From contig QAKI01000011.1 of the NCBI GenBank assembly GCA_003343905.1, positions 1 through 64,000 on the forward strand: a DNA stretch of 64,000 bases. Direction: 5' to 3'. A program made the translations under genes and the position numbers. Source of the stretch: Subdoligranulum variabile. Its GTDB lineage: Bacteria; Bacillota; Clostridia; Oscillospirales; Ruminococcaceae. This document shows, in pieces, positions 9,192 to 17,525 of this stretch (position 1 is its first letter; the number at the start of each line of letters is the position of its first letter). The notes under the pieces are model-generated. The model was not told the DNA's origin. It saw nothing but the letters and a program-made list of their open reading frames with translations, and searched no databases.

Positions 9192-10592
9192 TCAGTAGCG
9201 GGCGTAGAGGAAACCGCCCCCGCCCAAAAACTGGCCCATATACAGGAACGAGAAGATCATGCCCTCGTAGGCGATCCAGCGCACGGCCCTGGGCGCGGCC
9301 GCCAGCCGGTCCAGAAGGCGGACGCCCCGCTCCTGCAGCAGGTCCACGAGGATGAGGACGGCGATCCCCGCAAACAGAAGGATTTGATCCTGCCGGGTGG
9401 TCAGCCCCAGTTCCCAGTAGTTGCTGATCGCATCCCAGCCGCCCTGAAACAGGATGCCCTGAAAATACTGGAGCGCGTTATCCAGGCTGCTGGCCCGGAA
9501 GATCGTGAAGGTGAACACGAAAATGCAGAAAGTCCCTGCGATGCCCAGCCAGCGCGCGCGGCCCTTCGTGATCTTGTTTCGCCAGGGCAGATGATTTTCC
9601 AGCGCCTGCAACGCCCCATGCAGGAAGCCCCAGAGCAGGTAGGTCAGCCCTGCGCCGTGCCACAGGCCGCTGACCAGAAAGGTCACGACCAGATTGGCGT
9701 CCCGCCGCGCCGGGCGGCAGCGGCTGCCCCCCAGCGGGATATACACATAATCCCGCAGCCAGCGGGACAGGCTGATATGCCAGCGGGACCACAGTTCCTT
9801 GACGCTGGCCGCCAGGAAGGGGCGGCGGAAGTTTTCCGGCAGCGACAGGCCCAGGATCTCGCCGACGCCCAGCACGATGTCCGTATAGCCGGAAAAGTCG
9901 GCATAAAGCTGGAAAGAGTACAGCACGGTCGCCAGCAAAAGCTGGCTGCGGTCGAACGCGGCCGGATCGGCAAACGCCGCCGATACCACGATCGCCGCAC
10001 GGTCCGCCACCGCCACCTTTTTGAAGTAGCCCCACCAGCAGCGGATAGCGCCGCGCCAGGCGCGGTGGCTGTCCCATACGGTGGGGGCTTCCAGTTGGGG
10101 CATCCATTCCCCGTAGCGGTTGAACGGTCCCTGCGTGATGGACAGGAAGAAGGACGCATAGCACAGAACGCGCCCGAAACTGCGCTGTGGCTCGATGGTC
10201 CGGCGGCGCACATCGGTCAGGTAGCTGACCAGTTCCAGCGTGAAGTAGCCGATACCCAAAGGCTGCAGCAGTTCCGGCTGCCAGATGCGCAGGCCCAGCA
10301 TCTGCTGCAGGCCGCCGGCCGCCGCCGTATAATACTTGAGCAGCAAAAGCGGCGCCAGCGCGGCCGCCAGACCGGCCCCGAACCATCGTTTGTCCTGCGC
10401 GCGGAAGGCACAGGCCCAGACCAGAAGCGAACTGAACAGCAGGACGAAAAAGCCCTGCCAGTCCAGCGAAAGATAGAACAGGATGCTGGCAGCCAGCATC
10501 CAACGCCAGCGGCGGGCGGGCCGCGTCTTATACCAGACGCACGCCAGCAGCGCGGCAAATACCAGAAATCCAGGGGATGTCACGGCCAGCAT
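9192..10592 (-). CDS. MBOAT O-acyltransferase
   Basis: Integral-membrane acyltransferase of the DltB/AlgI type, 466 aa with about 10-12 hydrophobic segments. The family signature region is present: RPFLAASVKELWSRWHISLS, then LRDYVYIPLGG, and the catalytic His region GLWHGAGLTYLLWGFLHG. Such proteins move an acyl group across or at the membrane onto a cell-envelope glycan or teichoic acid. It follows the SGNH gene by 12 nt; start ATG after AGGAGG. The pairing with an SGNH protein resembles DltB/DltD and AlgI/AlgJ. The target polymer and acyl donor are not evident. Confidence 0.92.
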   Translation of the reverse strand: MLAVTSPGFLVFAALLACVWYKTRPARRWRWMLAASILFYLSLDWQGFFVLLFSSLLVWACAFRAQDKRWFGAGLAAALAPLLLLKYYTAAAGGLQQMLGLRIWQPELLQPLGIGYFTLELVSYLTDVRRRTIEPQRSFGRVLCYASFFLSITQGPFNRYGEWMPQLEAPTVWDSHRAWRGAIRCWWGYFKKVAVADRAAIVVSAAFADPAAFDRSQLLLATVLYSFQLYADFSGYTDIVLGVGEILGLSLPENFRRPFLAASVKELWSRWHISLSRWLRDYVYIPLGGSRCRPARRDANLVVTFLVSGLWHGAGLTYLLWGFLHGALQALENHLPWRNKITKGRARWLGIAGTFCIFVFTFTIFRASSLDNALQYFQGILFQGGWDAISNYWELGLTTRQDQILLFAGIAVLILVDLLQERGVRLLDRLAAAPRAVRWIAYEGMIFSFLYMGQFLGGGGFLYARY

Positions 10593-10604
10593 GGCGGTTC
10601 CTCC

Positions 10605-11714
10605 TTATTGCGAATCCAGCCACCCATCGGCCATAAAAATCGTATTGTCTGCATAGTCGGTCAGTTTTTCCTCCACCGTATCACAGAACAGGGCCGCGAC
10701 ATCCTCCCCGGCTGCCTCCCGGGCGATAGTATCGCAGAGGGCTTCGGTAAACAGTTCCGCCCCTGCCCCGTTCAGATGATGGGCGTCGGAATACTCGCCG
10801 CTGCCCATGTGCTTCATTTTTTCCTCGCTGCGGTACAGCGAAAAGTCCCAATATGTCAGCCCGTTCTGCGCCGCAAAGCCCCGCACCGCGTCCACATACG
10901 CCTGATAGTTTTCGGTATTTGCCAGGTAGGCGCTGGGCAGCGGCGCCGTGAACAGCACCAGCCGTATCCCCTGCTGCCTGCAAAATTCCGTGATGCGGGT
11001 CAGGTTGGCCCATCCAAAGTCCGAAAGCGGCTGTTCCGGGTCCACATCCAGCAGGGTCGCAAAGCCGTCCTGGGCCGTGCCCTCGGTATATACGAACCCG
11101 TTGCCGCGGTAGGCTTCGCCGTCCTCCGGGTAGGTCACATAGGCGTAGTTGCCCGGTTCATAGCCGTCCGTGAGTTTGGCGCGCCACAGTTCGGGCAGGT
11201 TCGTCAGGGACGCCAGGCTGTGCCGGGCCGGGAATACCAGATCGGCAAAGCCCGCCAGGCCGCCCATCTCCCACAAATACTGGTAGCGGTTGGGCGAGTT
11301 CCAGCGCATATAGTCCGTCAGCAGGTAACACGCCTGCGGCACATCGCTGGAAGCGCTCTGGTTGTAGCCGGTATAGAACATTTCGAGGTAGACGGTTTTC
11401 AGCGGGTTTTGGGACGCGGCTTCCCGCAGCATATAATAGGAGCCGTCCGGCAACTGCTGGGAAGAACCCGCGTTGAAGCTATGGGTCCCCAGCGCCTTGT
11501 CCACCGCCGCGGGGTCTACGCTGCGGTAGCAGTGCGACGACCCCAAAAACAGCGTATCGATTTGCCCCGACTGCGCGTAAAGTTCCTGCAGCATGACGCG
11601 GGAATAGGAATGCACGTCATCCACGAACAGGAAGTCTGCCGCCCCCAGCAAAAGCGCCGTGAGCACGGCAAACAGCAAGGCCGCGGCGCCTTTCCGCAGC
11701 GCGGTCTTTCCCAT
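10605..11714 (-). CDS. Membrane-anchored SGNH-like protein (DltD/AlgJ role)
   Basis: 369 aa with an N-terminal signal-anchor (about residues 8-28) and an extracytoplasmic SGNH-hydrolase-like domain. The nucleophile region is LFLGSSHCYRS, the block III-like FNAGSSQQLPDG follows, and the C-terminal Asp-His pair is YSDAHHLNGAGAELF. Proteins of this kind act outside the membrane with an MBOAT partner, moving the acyl group to the final acceptor. Tightly packed between the FkbH-like gene (16 nt) and MBOAT (12 nt). Confidence 0.85.
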   Translation of the reverse strand: MGKTALRKGAAALLFAVLTALLLGAADFLFVDDVHSYSRVMLQELYAQSGQIDTLFLGSSHCYRSVDPAAVDKALGTHSFNAGSSQQLPDGSYYMLREAASQNPLKTVYLEMFYTGYNQSASSDVPQACYLLTDYMRWNSPNRYQYLWEMGGLAGFADLVFPARHSLASLTNLPELWRAKLTDGYEPGNYAYVTYPEDGEAYRGNGFVYTEGTAQDGFATLLDVDPEQPLSDFGWANLTRITEFCRQQGIRLVLFTAPLPSAYLANTENYQAYVDAVRGFAAQNGLTYWDFSLYRSEEKMKHMGSGEYSDAHHLNGAGAELFTEALCDTIAREAAGEDVAALFCDTVEEKLTDYADNTIFMADGWLDSQ

Positions 11715-11730
11715 GGTGTTCCCTCCCCGG

Positions 11731-13509
11731 TCAGCGTTTGATCGTCATGTGCAGCGGTTTGGGCTGGTAGGCATCGACCGCCAGCTTCCACACCGTATTG
11801 CCGGTTTCGTCCTCGCTCACTTTTTCAAAGCCGAAACCGGCATAAAAATCCCGTACCATCCCGTTCTTCGCGGTGGGATAGTAGTAACCGTACACTTCCC
11901 GCACGCCGCGCGCCGCCGCTTCGGCCACCACGGTGTTCATCATGGCGTCCTCCATGCCGCGCTTGAGCACACGGCAGCTCATCAGCCACAGGCGCAGGTG
12001 CAACGCCTGCCCTTCGGTCTGTCCGGCCACCACCGTGACGATGCCGTTGTCACCGAAAGCGTCGGTAAGTTTGCCGCACAGGCAGAGATAGTCCTTATCC
12101 CCCGCCATGGCGCGAATGTCGTCCTCCGTGCAGCGCAGCGTGGTCAGGTTGAACTGGTTGGACTTGTTCGTGAGCTGGGCAATGCGCTGGATGTACAGCG
12201 GCTCAAACCCATACAGTTCCGCCTGCATGTGCAGGCTGTCGAGATATTCCCCGTAGTCGCCGAAAGCCGCCTGGGCCGCCGCACGCTGGGCGTTCTGGTG
12301 GTACAGCTCGGTCTTTTGCAGGTCCTCCTGCGAAAGGGTGGTGACTTCAAAGTAGCCGCCGTGGTCCAGCGTCTTGATATAGTTCTCGGCCCCGTCCATC
12401 ACCGGCGTTTCCACCCCGGGCACCTGGGCGGCCACGATGGCGCGCTCGGCCGGGTTGTCGTCGGCAAAGACAAAGCTGTCCGCCCCCAAACTCAGTTCCG
12501 ACGCCAGGGCGCGGAGGTTCTGGTCCTTGGGGTCCCAGTTGGCCTTGATCGCTACAAAATCATCCGGCCGCAGCACGCCGTCGGGGTGGTTGAGCCCCGC
12601 CAGCGCGTTGGCTTCATCGTTCTTGGAGTCCACCGCCAAAATCACGCCGATGCTTTTCAGCGCCTTGCAGTAACTCTGGAACTCCGCATAGACCTGCCCT
12701 TCCGGCACTTCCGGGCCGATGGCCAGCCCGTCCACACCGTCGTCCCCCACGATGCCGCCCCAGAGCGTATTGTCCAGGTCCAGCACCAGCGCCTTTTTAT
12801 TGCGGCCATAGAGGGATTTGATAATGTTGGCCACGCTGTTCGCCAGCGACGGGATGGCGTCCAGGCACATGGCGTACTTGTACATGTGCCAGTAGAAGGC
12901 GTCCCCCCAGGCGGTCAGACCGTAATCCGCCGAAAGATAGTCGATGTCGTTGATATAAAAATGTTCGTGGGAAGCCGCATAGGCATAGAACTTCTGGTTC
13001 AGGCGGCTGATGAAGTTGGAGCGACCGTGAACGTCCCAGATATCGCGGTTGCCCATGAGCCGGTAGTTGGGCCGGTCGAAGTTGTTCTGGATGATCGGGC
13101 AGGCAAATTTGCGTTCCAGCGCCTGCCACATCGTTTCAAAATGCGCATACTGTTCTTCCAGCATGGCGTCGATCTGGGCCGGGGCGTCGGTGGTCGCGGG
13201 CAGCCGGGTCAGGTTGCGCCAGCTCGTATGGACGTAGATCGCGTCCGGCTCGAAGGCGTCCAGTTCCGGCGTGCCGAACATGGCGTCCTGCCAGTATTGG
13301 GCATACTCGCTCTGGTAAAATTCCGCCTCGATGCCATATTGCAGCAGAAAAAGTCCGAGCTGGTCCGCCACTTCATTGGTGGTGGACCCGCCCAGAATGG
13401 CGATTTTCTTGTGCAGCGGGTGCGGGTTCTGGGCCAGCAGTTCCCGGCGCAGGCGGCGCTTTTTGCGCAGTAGCGTTTCTGTATCCAGCGGGTAATGGAA
13501 GCAGTCCAT
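11731..13509 (-). CDS. FkbH-like HAD-IIIC protein with C-terminal GNAT domain
   Basis: 592 aa. An N-terminal SGNH-like segment (IAILGGSTTNEVADQL) precedes the HAD core with DxDxT motif LVLDLDNTLWGGIVGD and FADDNPAER. A C-terminal GNAT-like region (about 430-590, YYYPTAKNGMVRDFYAGFGF) follows. Characterised FkbH proteins take a phosphorylated glycolytic acid, remove the phosphate and load the acyl group on an acyl carrier protein. ATG 13509 is chosen, 6 nt after AAGGAG. Its place beside MBOAT and SGNH genes suggests that it supplies the acyl donor. No carrier protein gene is visible in the cluster. Confidence 0.88.
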   Translation of the reverse strand: MDCFHYPLDTETLLRKKRRLRRELLAQNPHPLHKKIAILGGSTTNEVADQLGLFLLQYGIEAEFYQSEYAQYWQDAMFGTPELDAFEPDAIYVHTSWRNLTRLPATTDAPAQIDAMLEEQYAHFETMWQALERKFACPIIQNNFDRPNYRLMGNRDIWDVHGRSNFISRLNQKFYAYAASHEHFYINDIDYLSADYGLTAWGDAFYWHMYKYAMCLDAIPSLANSVANIIKSLYGRNKKALVLDLDNTLWGGIVGDDGVDGLAIGPEVPEGQVYAEFQSYCKALKSIGVILAVDSKNDEANALAGLNHPDGVLRPDDFVAIKANWDPKDQNLRALASELSLGADSFVFADDNPAERAIVAAQVPGVETPVMDGAENYIKTLDHGGYFEVTTLSQEDLQKTELYHQNAQRAAAQAAFGDYGEYLDSLHMQAELYGFEPLYIQRIAQLTNKSNQFNLTTLRCTEDDIRAMAGDKDYLCLCGKLTDAFGDNGIVTVVAGQTEGQALHLRLWLMSCRVLKRGMEDAMMNTVVAEAAARGVREVYGYYYPTAKNGMVRDFYAGFGFEKVSEDETGNTVWKLAVDAYQPKPLHMTIKR

Positions 13510-13533
13510 CGGCAACTCCTTTTATTTACAGCT

Positions 13534-13788
13534 TTACAGCGCCGCCAGCGCCCCTTTAAGCGCCTGCGCGATCTGGTCCGGGCAACTGGTGGGCTTGTTG
13601 CCGCAGGTGGTGCCCTCCATGCGGGCGATGGCGTCCTCGGCTTTCATGCCGCGCAGCAGACCGGCGATGCCTTTCAGGTTGCCGTTGCAGCCGCCCAGCA
13701 CCCGCACTTCGGCGATGGTGTGGTCGGGGTTGAGTTCCACTTCGGTGCGGACCGAACAGGTCCCGCGGTTGTTATATACATAGGTCAT
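13534..13788 (-). CDS. TSCPD-domain protein
   Basis: 84-aa protein of the TSCPD family (TIGR03905 type). It has two GxCNGN/TTCGxKxTSCPDQ-like segments: VLGGCNGNLKGIAGLLRGM and CGNKPTSCPDQIAQAL. The domain also occurs at the C-terminus of some vitamin-B12-dependent ribonucleotide reductases; the free-standing form has no known function. The start ATG follows AAAAAGGAG, and the upstream in-frame extension is excluded. It sits between the PHP and FkbH-like genes with gaps under 25 nt. Confidence 0.85.
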   Translation of the reverse strand: MTYVYNNRGTCSVRTEVELNPDHTIAEVRVLGGCNGNLKGIAGLLRGMKAEDAIARMEGTTCGNKPTSCPDQIAQALKGALAAL

Positions 13789-13804
13789 GGCTTGTTTCTC
13801 CTTT

Positions 13805-14671
13805 TTATTGTGCTTTCCTGTTGGACATTTTGCGCGCCTTCGCCAAGGTTTCCAGCCGCACGATCTGTTCGTCATGGGTGGAGAACGCCCCTACCGGGCG
13901 CGGGGTCACGGTGTTCAGCCCGTGGTAGTCGGTGCCGCCGGTGATGAGCAGGTCGTTGGCTTTTGCCAGGCGCAGCAGTTCGGCCTTATCTTCCGGCGTG
14001 TTGCGGGGGTGGTCGATCTCCAAGCCGTCCAGCCGCCCCATGCCGACCAGTTCCCGGGCCAGTTCCATGCTGTGATACACACTGGGGTGCGCCAGCACCG
14101 CCACGCCGCGGCAGGCCTTGATCAGCGCCAGCACATCGTCCACCGGCTCGTAGCGCGGCGTGTGCAGCACGCGCCCCCGGACCGGCTTGAGCCCGAACAG
14201 CGAACGGTACACCTCGTTGTACATTCCGTCCGCCAGGCCGTACTGCCACAGCACGCGCATCACATGGGCCTTGAACAATGTGCCGCTGTCCTTCGCCAGT
14301 TCCAACGCTTCCTCGGTGCGGAACTGGGGGCAGATCTCCTCCAGTTCGCGGCAGCTTTGCAGCATGGCCGTGCGGCGGCGCTCCGCCATCATATCGCAGA
14401 ATTCTTCCAGCGGCGCGCAGTCATCCGGCCAGTAGCAGAGCAGGTGTACGCGGTGCGCCCGGTCATAGTCATAGGCCGTCAGTTCCACAGCAGGGATCAG
14501 GTGGACCCCCTCCTGTACCGGGTGGGCGTAGGCGTAACGCACCCCGCCCATCGAATCATGGTCGCTGACAGCCAGATGGGTCATGCCCGCGCAGCGCGCA
14601 AGGAAGGGCATCTTCTCGATCGGGGTGGATCCGTCCGAAAACGTCGTGTGGGTATGCAGATCGCCCGGCAT
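13805..14671 (-). CDS. PHP-domain phosphoesterase
   Basis: 288-aa PHP (polymerase and histidinol phosphatase) family protein. Metal ligands are readable: DLHTHTTFSDGS near the N-terminus, VSDHDSMGG, IPAVELTAYD, VLAHPSVYHS, and the late GTDYHG. Relatives include 3',5'-nucleoside bisphosphate phosphatases (RNase AM/YciV-like), the likeliest role. The start ATG 14671 has AAAGGGG 7 nt upstream; a 7-codon longer form is possible. First gene of the five-gene minus operon. Confidence 0.88.
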   Translation of the reverse strand: MPGDLHTHTTFSDGSTPIEKMPFLARCAGMTHLAVSDHDSMGGVRYAYAHPVQEGVHLIPAVELTAYDYDRAHRVHLLCYWPDDCAPLEEFCDMMAERRRTAMLQSCRELEEICPQFRTEEALELAKDSGTLFKAHVMRVLWQYGLADGMYNEVYRSLFGLKPVRGRVLHTPRYEPVDDVLALIKACRGVAVLAHPSVYHSMELARELVGMGRLDGLEIDHPRNTPEDKAELLRLAKANDLLITGGTDYHGLNTVTPRPVGAFSTHDEQIVRLETLAKARKMSNRKAQ

Positions 14672-14708
14672 AGCAATTCCCCTTTCCGGCATGGTTTCGT
14701 AAGATATT

Positions 14709-14737
14709 ATTATACTCTTTTTTGCCGCGTTTGAAAA
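14709..14737 (-). promoter_or_regulatory. Promoter of the PHP-MBOAT operon
   Basis: -10 TATAAT at 14709-14714 on the minus strand; TTTTCA at 14732-14737 with a 17-bp spacer is only a partial -35. It lies between the LysR stop and the PHP start. Confidence 0.6.
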
Positions 14738-14753
14738 GCCCCGGCGCGGGAGG

Positions 14754-15635
14754 TCATTTCAACGTCTTCGCATAGCGCCGCGTATGTTCCACAAAACGGC
14801 GTGCCGCCGGGGACAACCCGCTGCGGGACAGACAGGCCACGCCGATGCTGCGCTGTGCGGCGGGTTCCAGCCGCAGCACCTGGCACCCGCTGTGGTCGGC
14901 CTCCTTTTTGAACATCAGCGCCGGCATGATCGCCAACCCCTGCCCGCAGGATACCATGGCGATCATGGACTGGTCGTCCACGATGTAGCACCGGCTGTTC
15001 ACGTGCAGGTCGTTCTTTTTGAAATAACTCTGGATATCGGCATCCACGTCCGCCTGCTGGCTGACGAAGGGCTGGCCCTGCAGTTCTTCCGCCCGCACGC
15101 AGCCCGGTCGCCGGGGCTTGTACGCCGCCGGGGCGATGCAGACCAGCGGGTCCTCATACAGCGGTTCAAAGTCCAGGTCCTTGGCGCTGGAGTTGGAGAG
15201 GAACCCCAGTTCCACCGCGCCGTTTTTGAGCCACGCCACGATGTCCGCATAGGACCCCTGATAGATCTGCACATCGATGCCGGGGAACTCCTGCTGGAAG
15301 GGCGGCACCAACTGCGGGAACCAAGTCACGCAGGCGGAGTTGAACACGCCCAGCCGCAGCACGCCTTTGTGCAGGCCGTTGATCTGCGCGATGGACTGTT
15401 CCATCAATTCGCTGCTGGCCAGCATCTGCCGGACGGACGGGAACAGCCGTTCGCCCGCGGCGGTCATAGTGACGCCGCTTTTGGTGCGGGTGAACAGCGG
15501 GAAGCCGCACTCCGCCTCCATGCCCGACACCGCATGGCTGATGGCCGACGGCGTAAGGTGCATCTGCTCCGCCGCGGCGGCAAACGTGCCAAGCTGCGCC
15601 ACCATCATAAGGATCTGACAATCAGTCAAAGTCAC
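14754..15635 (-). CDS. LysR-family transcriptional regulator
   Basis: 293 aa. The N-terminal winged HTH (about 5-65) contains LGTFAAAAEQMHLTPSAISH and FPLFTRTKSGVTMTAAGE. The C-terminal effector domain (about 90-290) is of LysR_substrate type. GTG 15635 is chosen because GGAGG lies 7 nt upstream; an ATG at 15677 would add 14 residues but has no ribosome binding site. LysR proteins usually regulate a divergent neighbour. The next divergent gene, the CPBP protease, is 247 nt away behind a terminator, so the target is unclear. Confidence 0.92.
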   Translation of the reverse strand: MTLTDCQILMMVAQLGTFAAAAEQMHLTPSAISHAVSGMEAECGFPLFTRTKSGVTMTAAGERLFPSVRQMLASSELMEQSIAQINGLHKGVLRLGVFNSACVTWFPQLVPPFQQEFPGIDVQIYQGSYADIVAWLKNGAVELGFLSNSSAKDLDFEPLYEDPLVCIAPAAYKPRRPGCVRAEELQGQPFVSQQADVDADIQSYFKKNDLHVNSRCYIVDDQSMIAMVSCGQGLAIMPALMFKKEADHSGCQVLRLEPAAQRSIGVACLSRSGLSPAARRFVEHTRRYAKTLK

Positions 15636-15708
15636 AGATAATCCTCCATCCATTGGTGAATTATTTTCATCTTTCATATGAAAAAGTTGTGCTTTACTTC
15701 ACGTCTAT

Positions 15709-15737
15709 ACTGTACTATCATAGACAAAGAAAGTCAA
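15709..15737 (-). promoter_or_regulatory. LysR gene promoter
   Basis: Minus strand TTGACT (15732-15737), 17-bp spacer, TACAGT (15709-15714). Confidence 0.65.
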
Positions 15738-15787
15738 TGCCTGCAACGCACATTGCAGATCACGCAGTGACTCCTCTCTCCCTCCAT

Positions 15788-15823
15788 GACCCGACCGGCC
15801 CGCACACCGGTCGGGTCTTTTTA
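15788..15823 (+). terminator. Plus-strand terminator with no gene in front of it
   Basis: GACCCGACCGG pairs with CCGGTCGGGTC and is followed by TTTTTATT on the plus strand. Upstream on this strand is only the divergent LysR promoter, so it shields the CPBP promoter or ends an unannotated short RNA. Confidence 0.8.
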
Positions 15824-15852
15824 TTGCACTGTGCCCCGCCCTGTGTTATGAT
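15824..15852 (+). promoter_or_regulatory. CPBP gene promoter
   Basis: TTGCAC (15824-15829), 17-bp spacer, TATGAT (15847-15852), directly after the terminator. Confidence 0.7.
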
Positions 15853-15882
15853 AATAACAGATCGACTGTAAGGGATGAGGGA

Positions 15883-16788
15883 ATGAAAAAACTTCGTGGA
15901 GTGCGCGGCGCCGCCGGCTGGTGTGCGGTCATCGCCCTGCTGTACCTGCTGGTACGTTCTGTTCTATACACCGCCGCCGACGCCCTGCTGGGGCTTTTGC
16001 TGCCGGGCGCATCGCTGGCACGGCCCGTCGGCGTCAGCGATGTCACCATCGGCCTGATCCAGCTGTTCATCGGGCTGGGGGCGATTTTGCTCCCGCTGGC
16101 GTGCGCGCTGCGCCTGACCCGTCTGAATGGCCGCGACCTGCGCCTGCTGCTGCCTGCCCCCTGGAGCCCTGCTTTCTGCCTGCCGGTGTTTCTGGGGCTT
16201 GCCAACATCGGCAACCTGGCCGGGGCCCTGTTGAGCGGCCTTACGGGCAGCGCCGCCGAACCGCAGCGGCTGCCCAGCGGCGGGGGCGCGCTGGTATTGC
16301 AGTTTGTGATCCTGTGCATCATGCCCGCCGTGCTGGAGGAACTGTTTTTCCGCGGGGCGCTGCAGGGGCTTCTGCGTCCCAGCGGCAGTGCGGCGGCGAT
16401 CTTTGGTCCCGCCCTGCTGTTCGCGCTGCTGCATCTGGACCTGGTCCAGGGGTTGACGGCGCTGATCTGCGGCGTTTTCCTGGGCTGGCTGGCCGAGCGT
16501 TCCGGCAGCATCCTGCCGGGCATGCTGCTCCACTTCATCAACAACACACTGGCGTTCCTGGCGCTCTATCTGCGCCTGTACGCCCCGGCCGAAGTCTCGC
16601 TGGGTCTGGAACTGTTCCTGGTGGCATTTTTCCCGCTGTTCTGCCTGTGGCTGCTGTACCACGCACGCACACAGGGGTTCCGCTTCTCCGCAGGGCTGCG
16701 CCCCGGCGTGGATGTGCTGGCTGTATTCAGCAGCCCCGCCTACACGCTGACGGTCCTGTTCCTGCTGTTTTACATCGTGCTCTTTTGA
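15883..16788 (+). CDS. CPBP-family intramembrane metalloprotease
   Basis: 301 aa, about eight transmembrane segments. The three CPBP (CAAX protease/bacteriocin-processing) motifs are intact: EELFFRGALQG (EExxxR), FALLHLD and HFINN. Bacterial members include bacteriocin self-immunity proteins and Rce1-like proteases. It is a single gene with its own promoter and terminator, so no substrate can be inferred from neighbours. Start ATG after GGATGAGGG. Confidence 0.9.
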   Translation: MKKLRGVRGAAGWCAVIALLYLLVRSVLYTAADALLGLLLPGASLARPVGVSDVTIGLIQLFIGLGAILLPLACALRLTRLNGRDLRLLLPAPWSPAFCLPVFLGLANIGNLAGALLSGLTGSAAEPQRLPSGGGALVLQFVILCIMPAVLEELFFRGALQGLLRPSGSAAAIFGPALLFALLHLDLVQGLTALICGVFLGWLAERSGSILPGMLLHFINNTLAFLALYLRLYAPAEVSLGLELFLVAFFPLFCLWLLYHARTQGFRFSAGLRPGVDVLAVFSSPAYTLTVLFLLFYIVLF

Positions 16789-16810
16789 TAGATAATAGAT
16801 TTTCCCGAAG

Positions 16811-16857
16811 GACGGCGCGGTGGCTTTGGCAGAAGTCACCACGCCGTCTTTTGTTGT
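16811..16857 (+). terminator. Terminator of the CPBP gene
   Basis: GACGGCG-cggtg with CACCa-CGCCGTC forms an imperfect long stem, followed by TTTTGTTGTTTT. Confidence 0.75.
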
Positions 16858-16905
16858 TTTCCCGGCAAATAGGTGACCGCGTGCGAAGTCCCGTCCGCGG
16901 CGTCC

Positions 16906-16934
16906 TTGCCACGCCGGTGCAGGCGCGGTATAAT
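16906..16934 (+). promoter_or_regulatory. tadA promoter
   Basis: TTGCCA (16906-16911), 17-bp spacer, TATAAT (16929-16934). The leader has a small hairpin GGCAGGC/GCCTGCC near 16941-16958. Confidence 0.8.
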
Positions 16935-17025
16935 GGTAGCGGCAGGCCAAAGCCTGCCGGTCTGCTGCCGGGGCACATCCTTTGCAGGCGGCAGTTTGTA
17001 TTGCATGAAACAAAAGGGGTTATCC

Positions 17026-17523
17026 ATGACCGACGAACAACTGATGCAGGCCGCGCTGGAAGAAGCGCGGACCGCCGCCGCGCTGGGCGAAGTGCCTGTG
17101 GGGGCTGTGATCGCCAAGGACGGCGTCATCATAGCCCGTGCCCACAACCTGCGGGAGCAGGGCAAAAACGCCACCTACCATGCGGAACTGCTGGCCATCG
17201 ACGCTGCCTGCCGCGCTTTGGGCGGTTGGCGGCTGTGGCAGTGCGAACTTTTTGTAACGCTGGAACCCTGCCCCATGTGCAGCGGCGCGATCATCAACAG
17301 CCGCCTGCGGCGGGTGGTCTACGGCGCGCGGGACCCCAAGGCCGGGTGCTGCGGCGGGCTGACCGACCTGTTCGCCCTGCCCTTCAACCACCATCCCGTG
17401 ATCGAACAGGGCTTGCTGGAAGAGGAAGCCCAGGCGCTTTTGCAGGACTTCTTCGCCGGGCTGCGCGCCCGGCGGCTGGAAGCCAAACGCCGCAAAGCGG
17501 CCGCCACCCCGGAAGGAGAATGA
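17026..17523 (+). CDS. tadA: tRNA-specific adenosine deaminase
   Basis: 165 aa. It converts adenosine 34 to inosine in tRNA-Arg(ACG). Zinc-deaminase motifs: YHAELLAIDAA (HAE) and TLEPCPMCSGAI (PCxxC). The C-terminal RGGLTDLF-like segment, here CCGGLTDLFALPFNHHP, is also conserved. The start ATG 17026 follows AAAAGGGG; the open frame continues upstream through the promoter and is not coding. Cotranscribed with the SDR gene 2 nt downstream. Confidence 0.95.
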   Translation: MTDEQLMQAALEEARTAAALGEVPVGAVIAKDGVIIARAHNLREQGKNATYHAELLAIDAACRALGGWRLWQCELFVTLEPCPMCSGAIINSRLRRVVYGARDPKAGCCGGLTDLFALPFNHHPVIEQGLLEEEAQALLQDFFAGLRARRLEAKRRKAAATPEGE

Positions 17524-17525
17524 CC

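Noticed and set aside
14672..14692. Longer start for the PHP protein
   Set aside because: The shorter ATG has AAAGGGG at good distance and starts right before the metal-binding DLHTH motif.
15921..17525. Upstream part of a 788-codon plus frame that ends in the SDR gene
   Set aside because: It runs through the CPBP and tadA genes in another frame; the SDR protein begins at 17526 with a proper start and family N-terminus.
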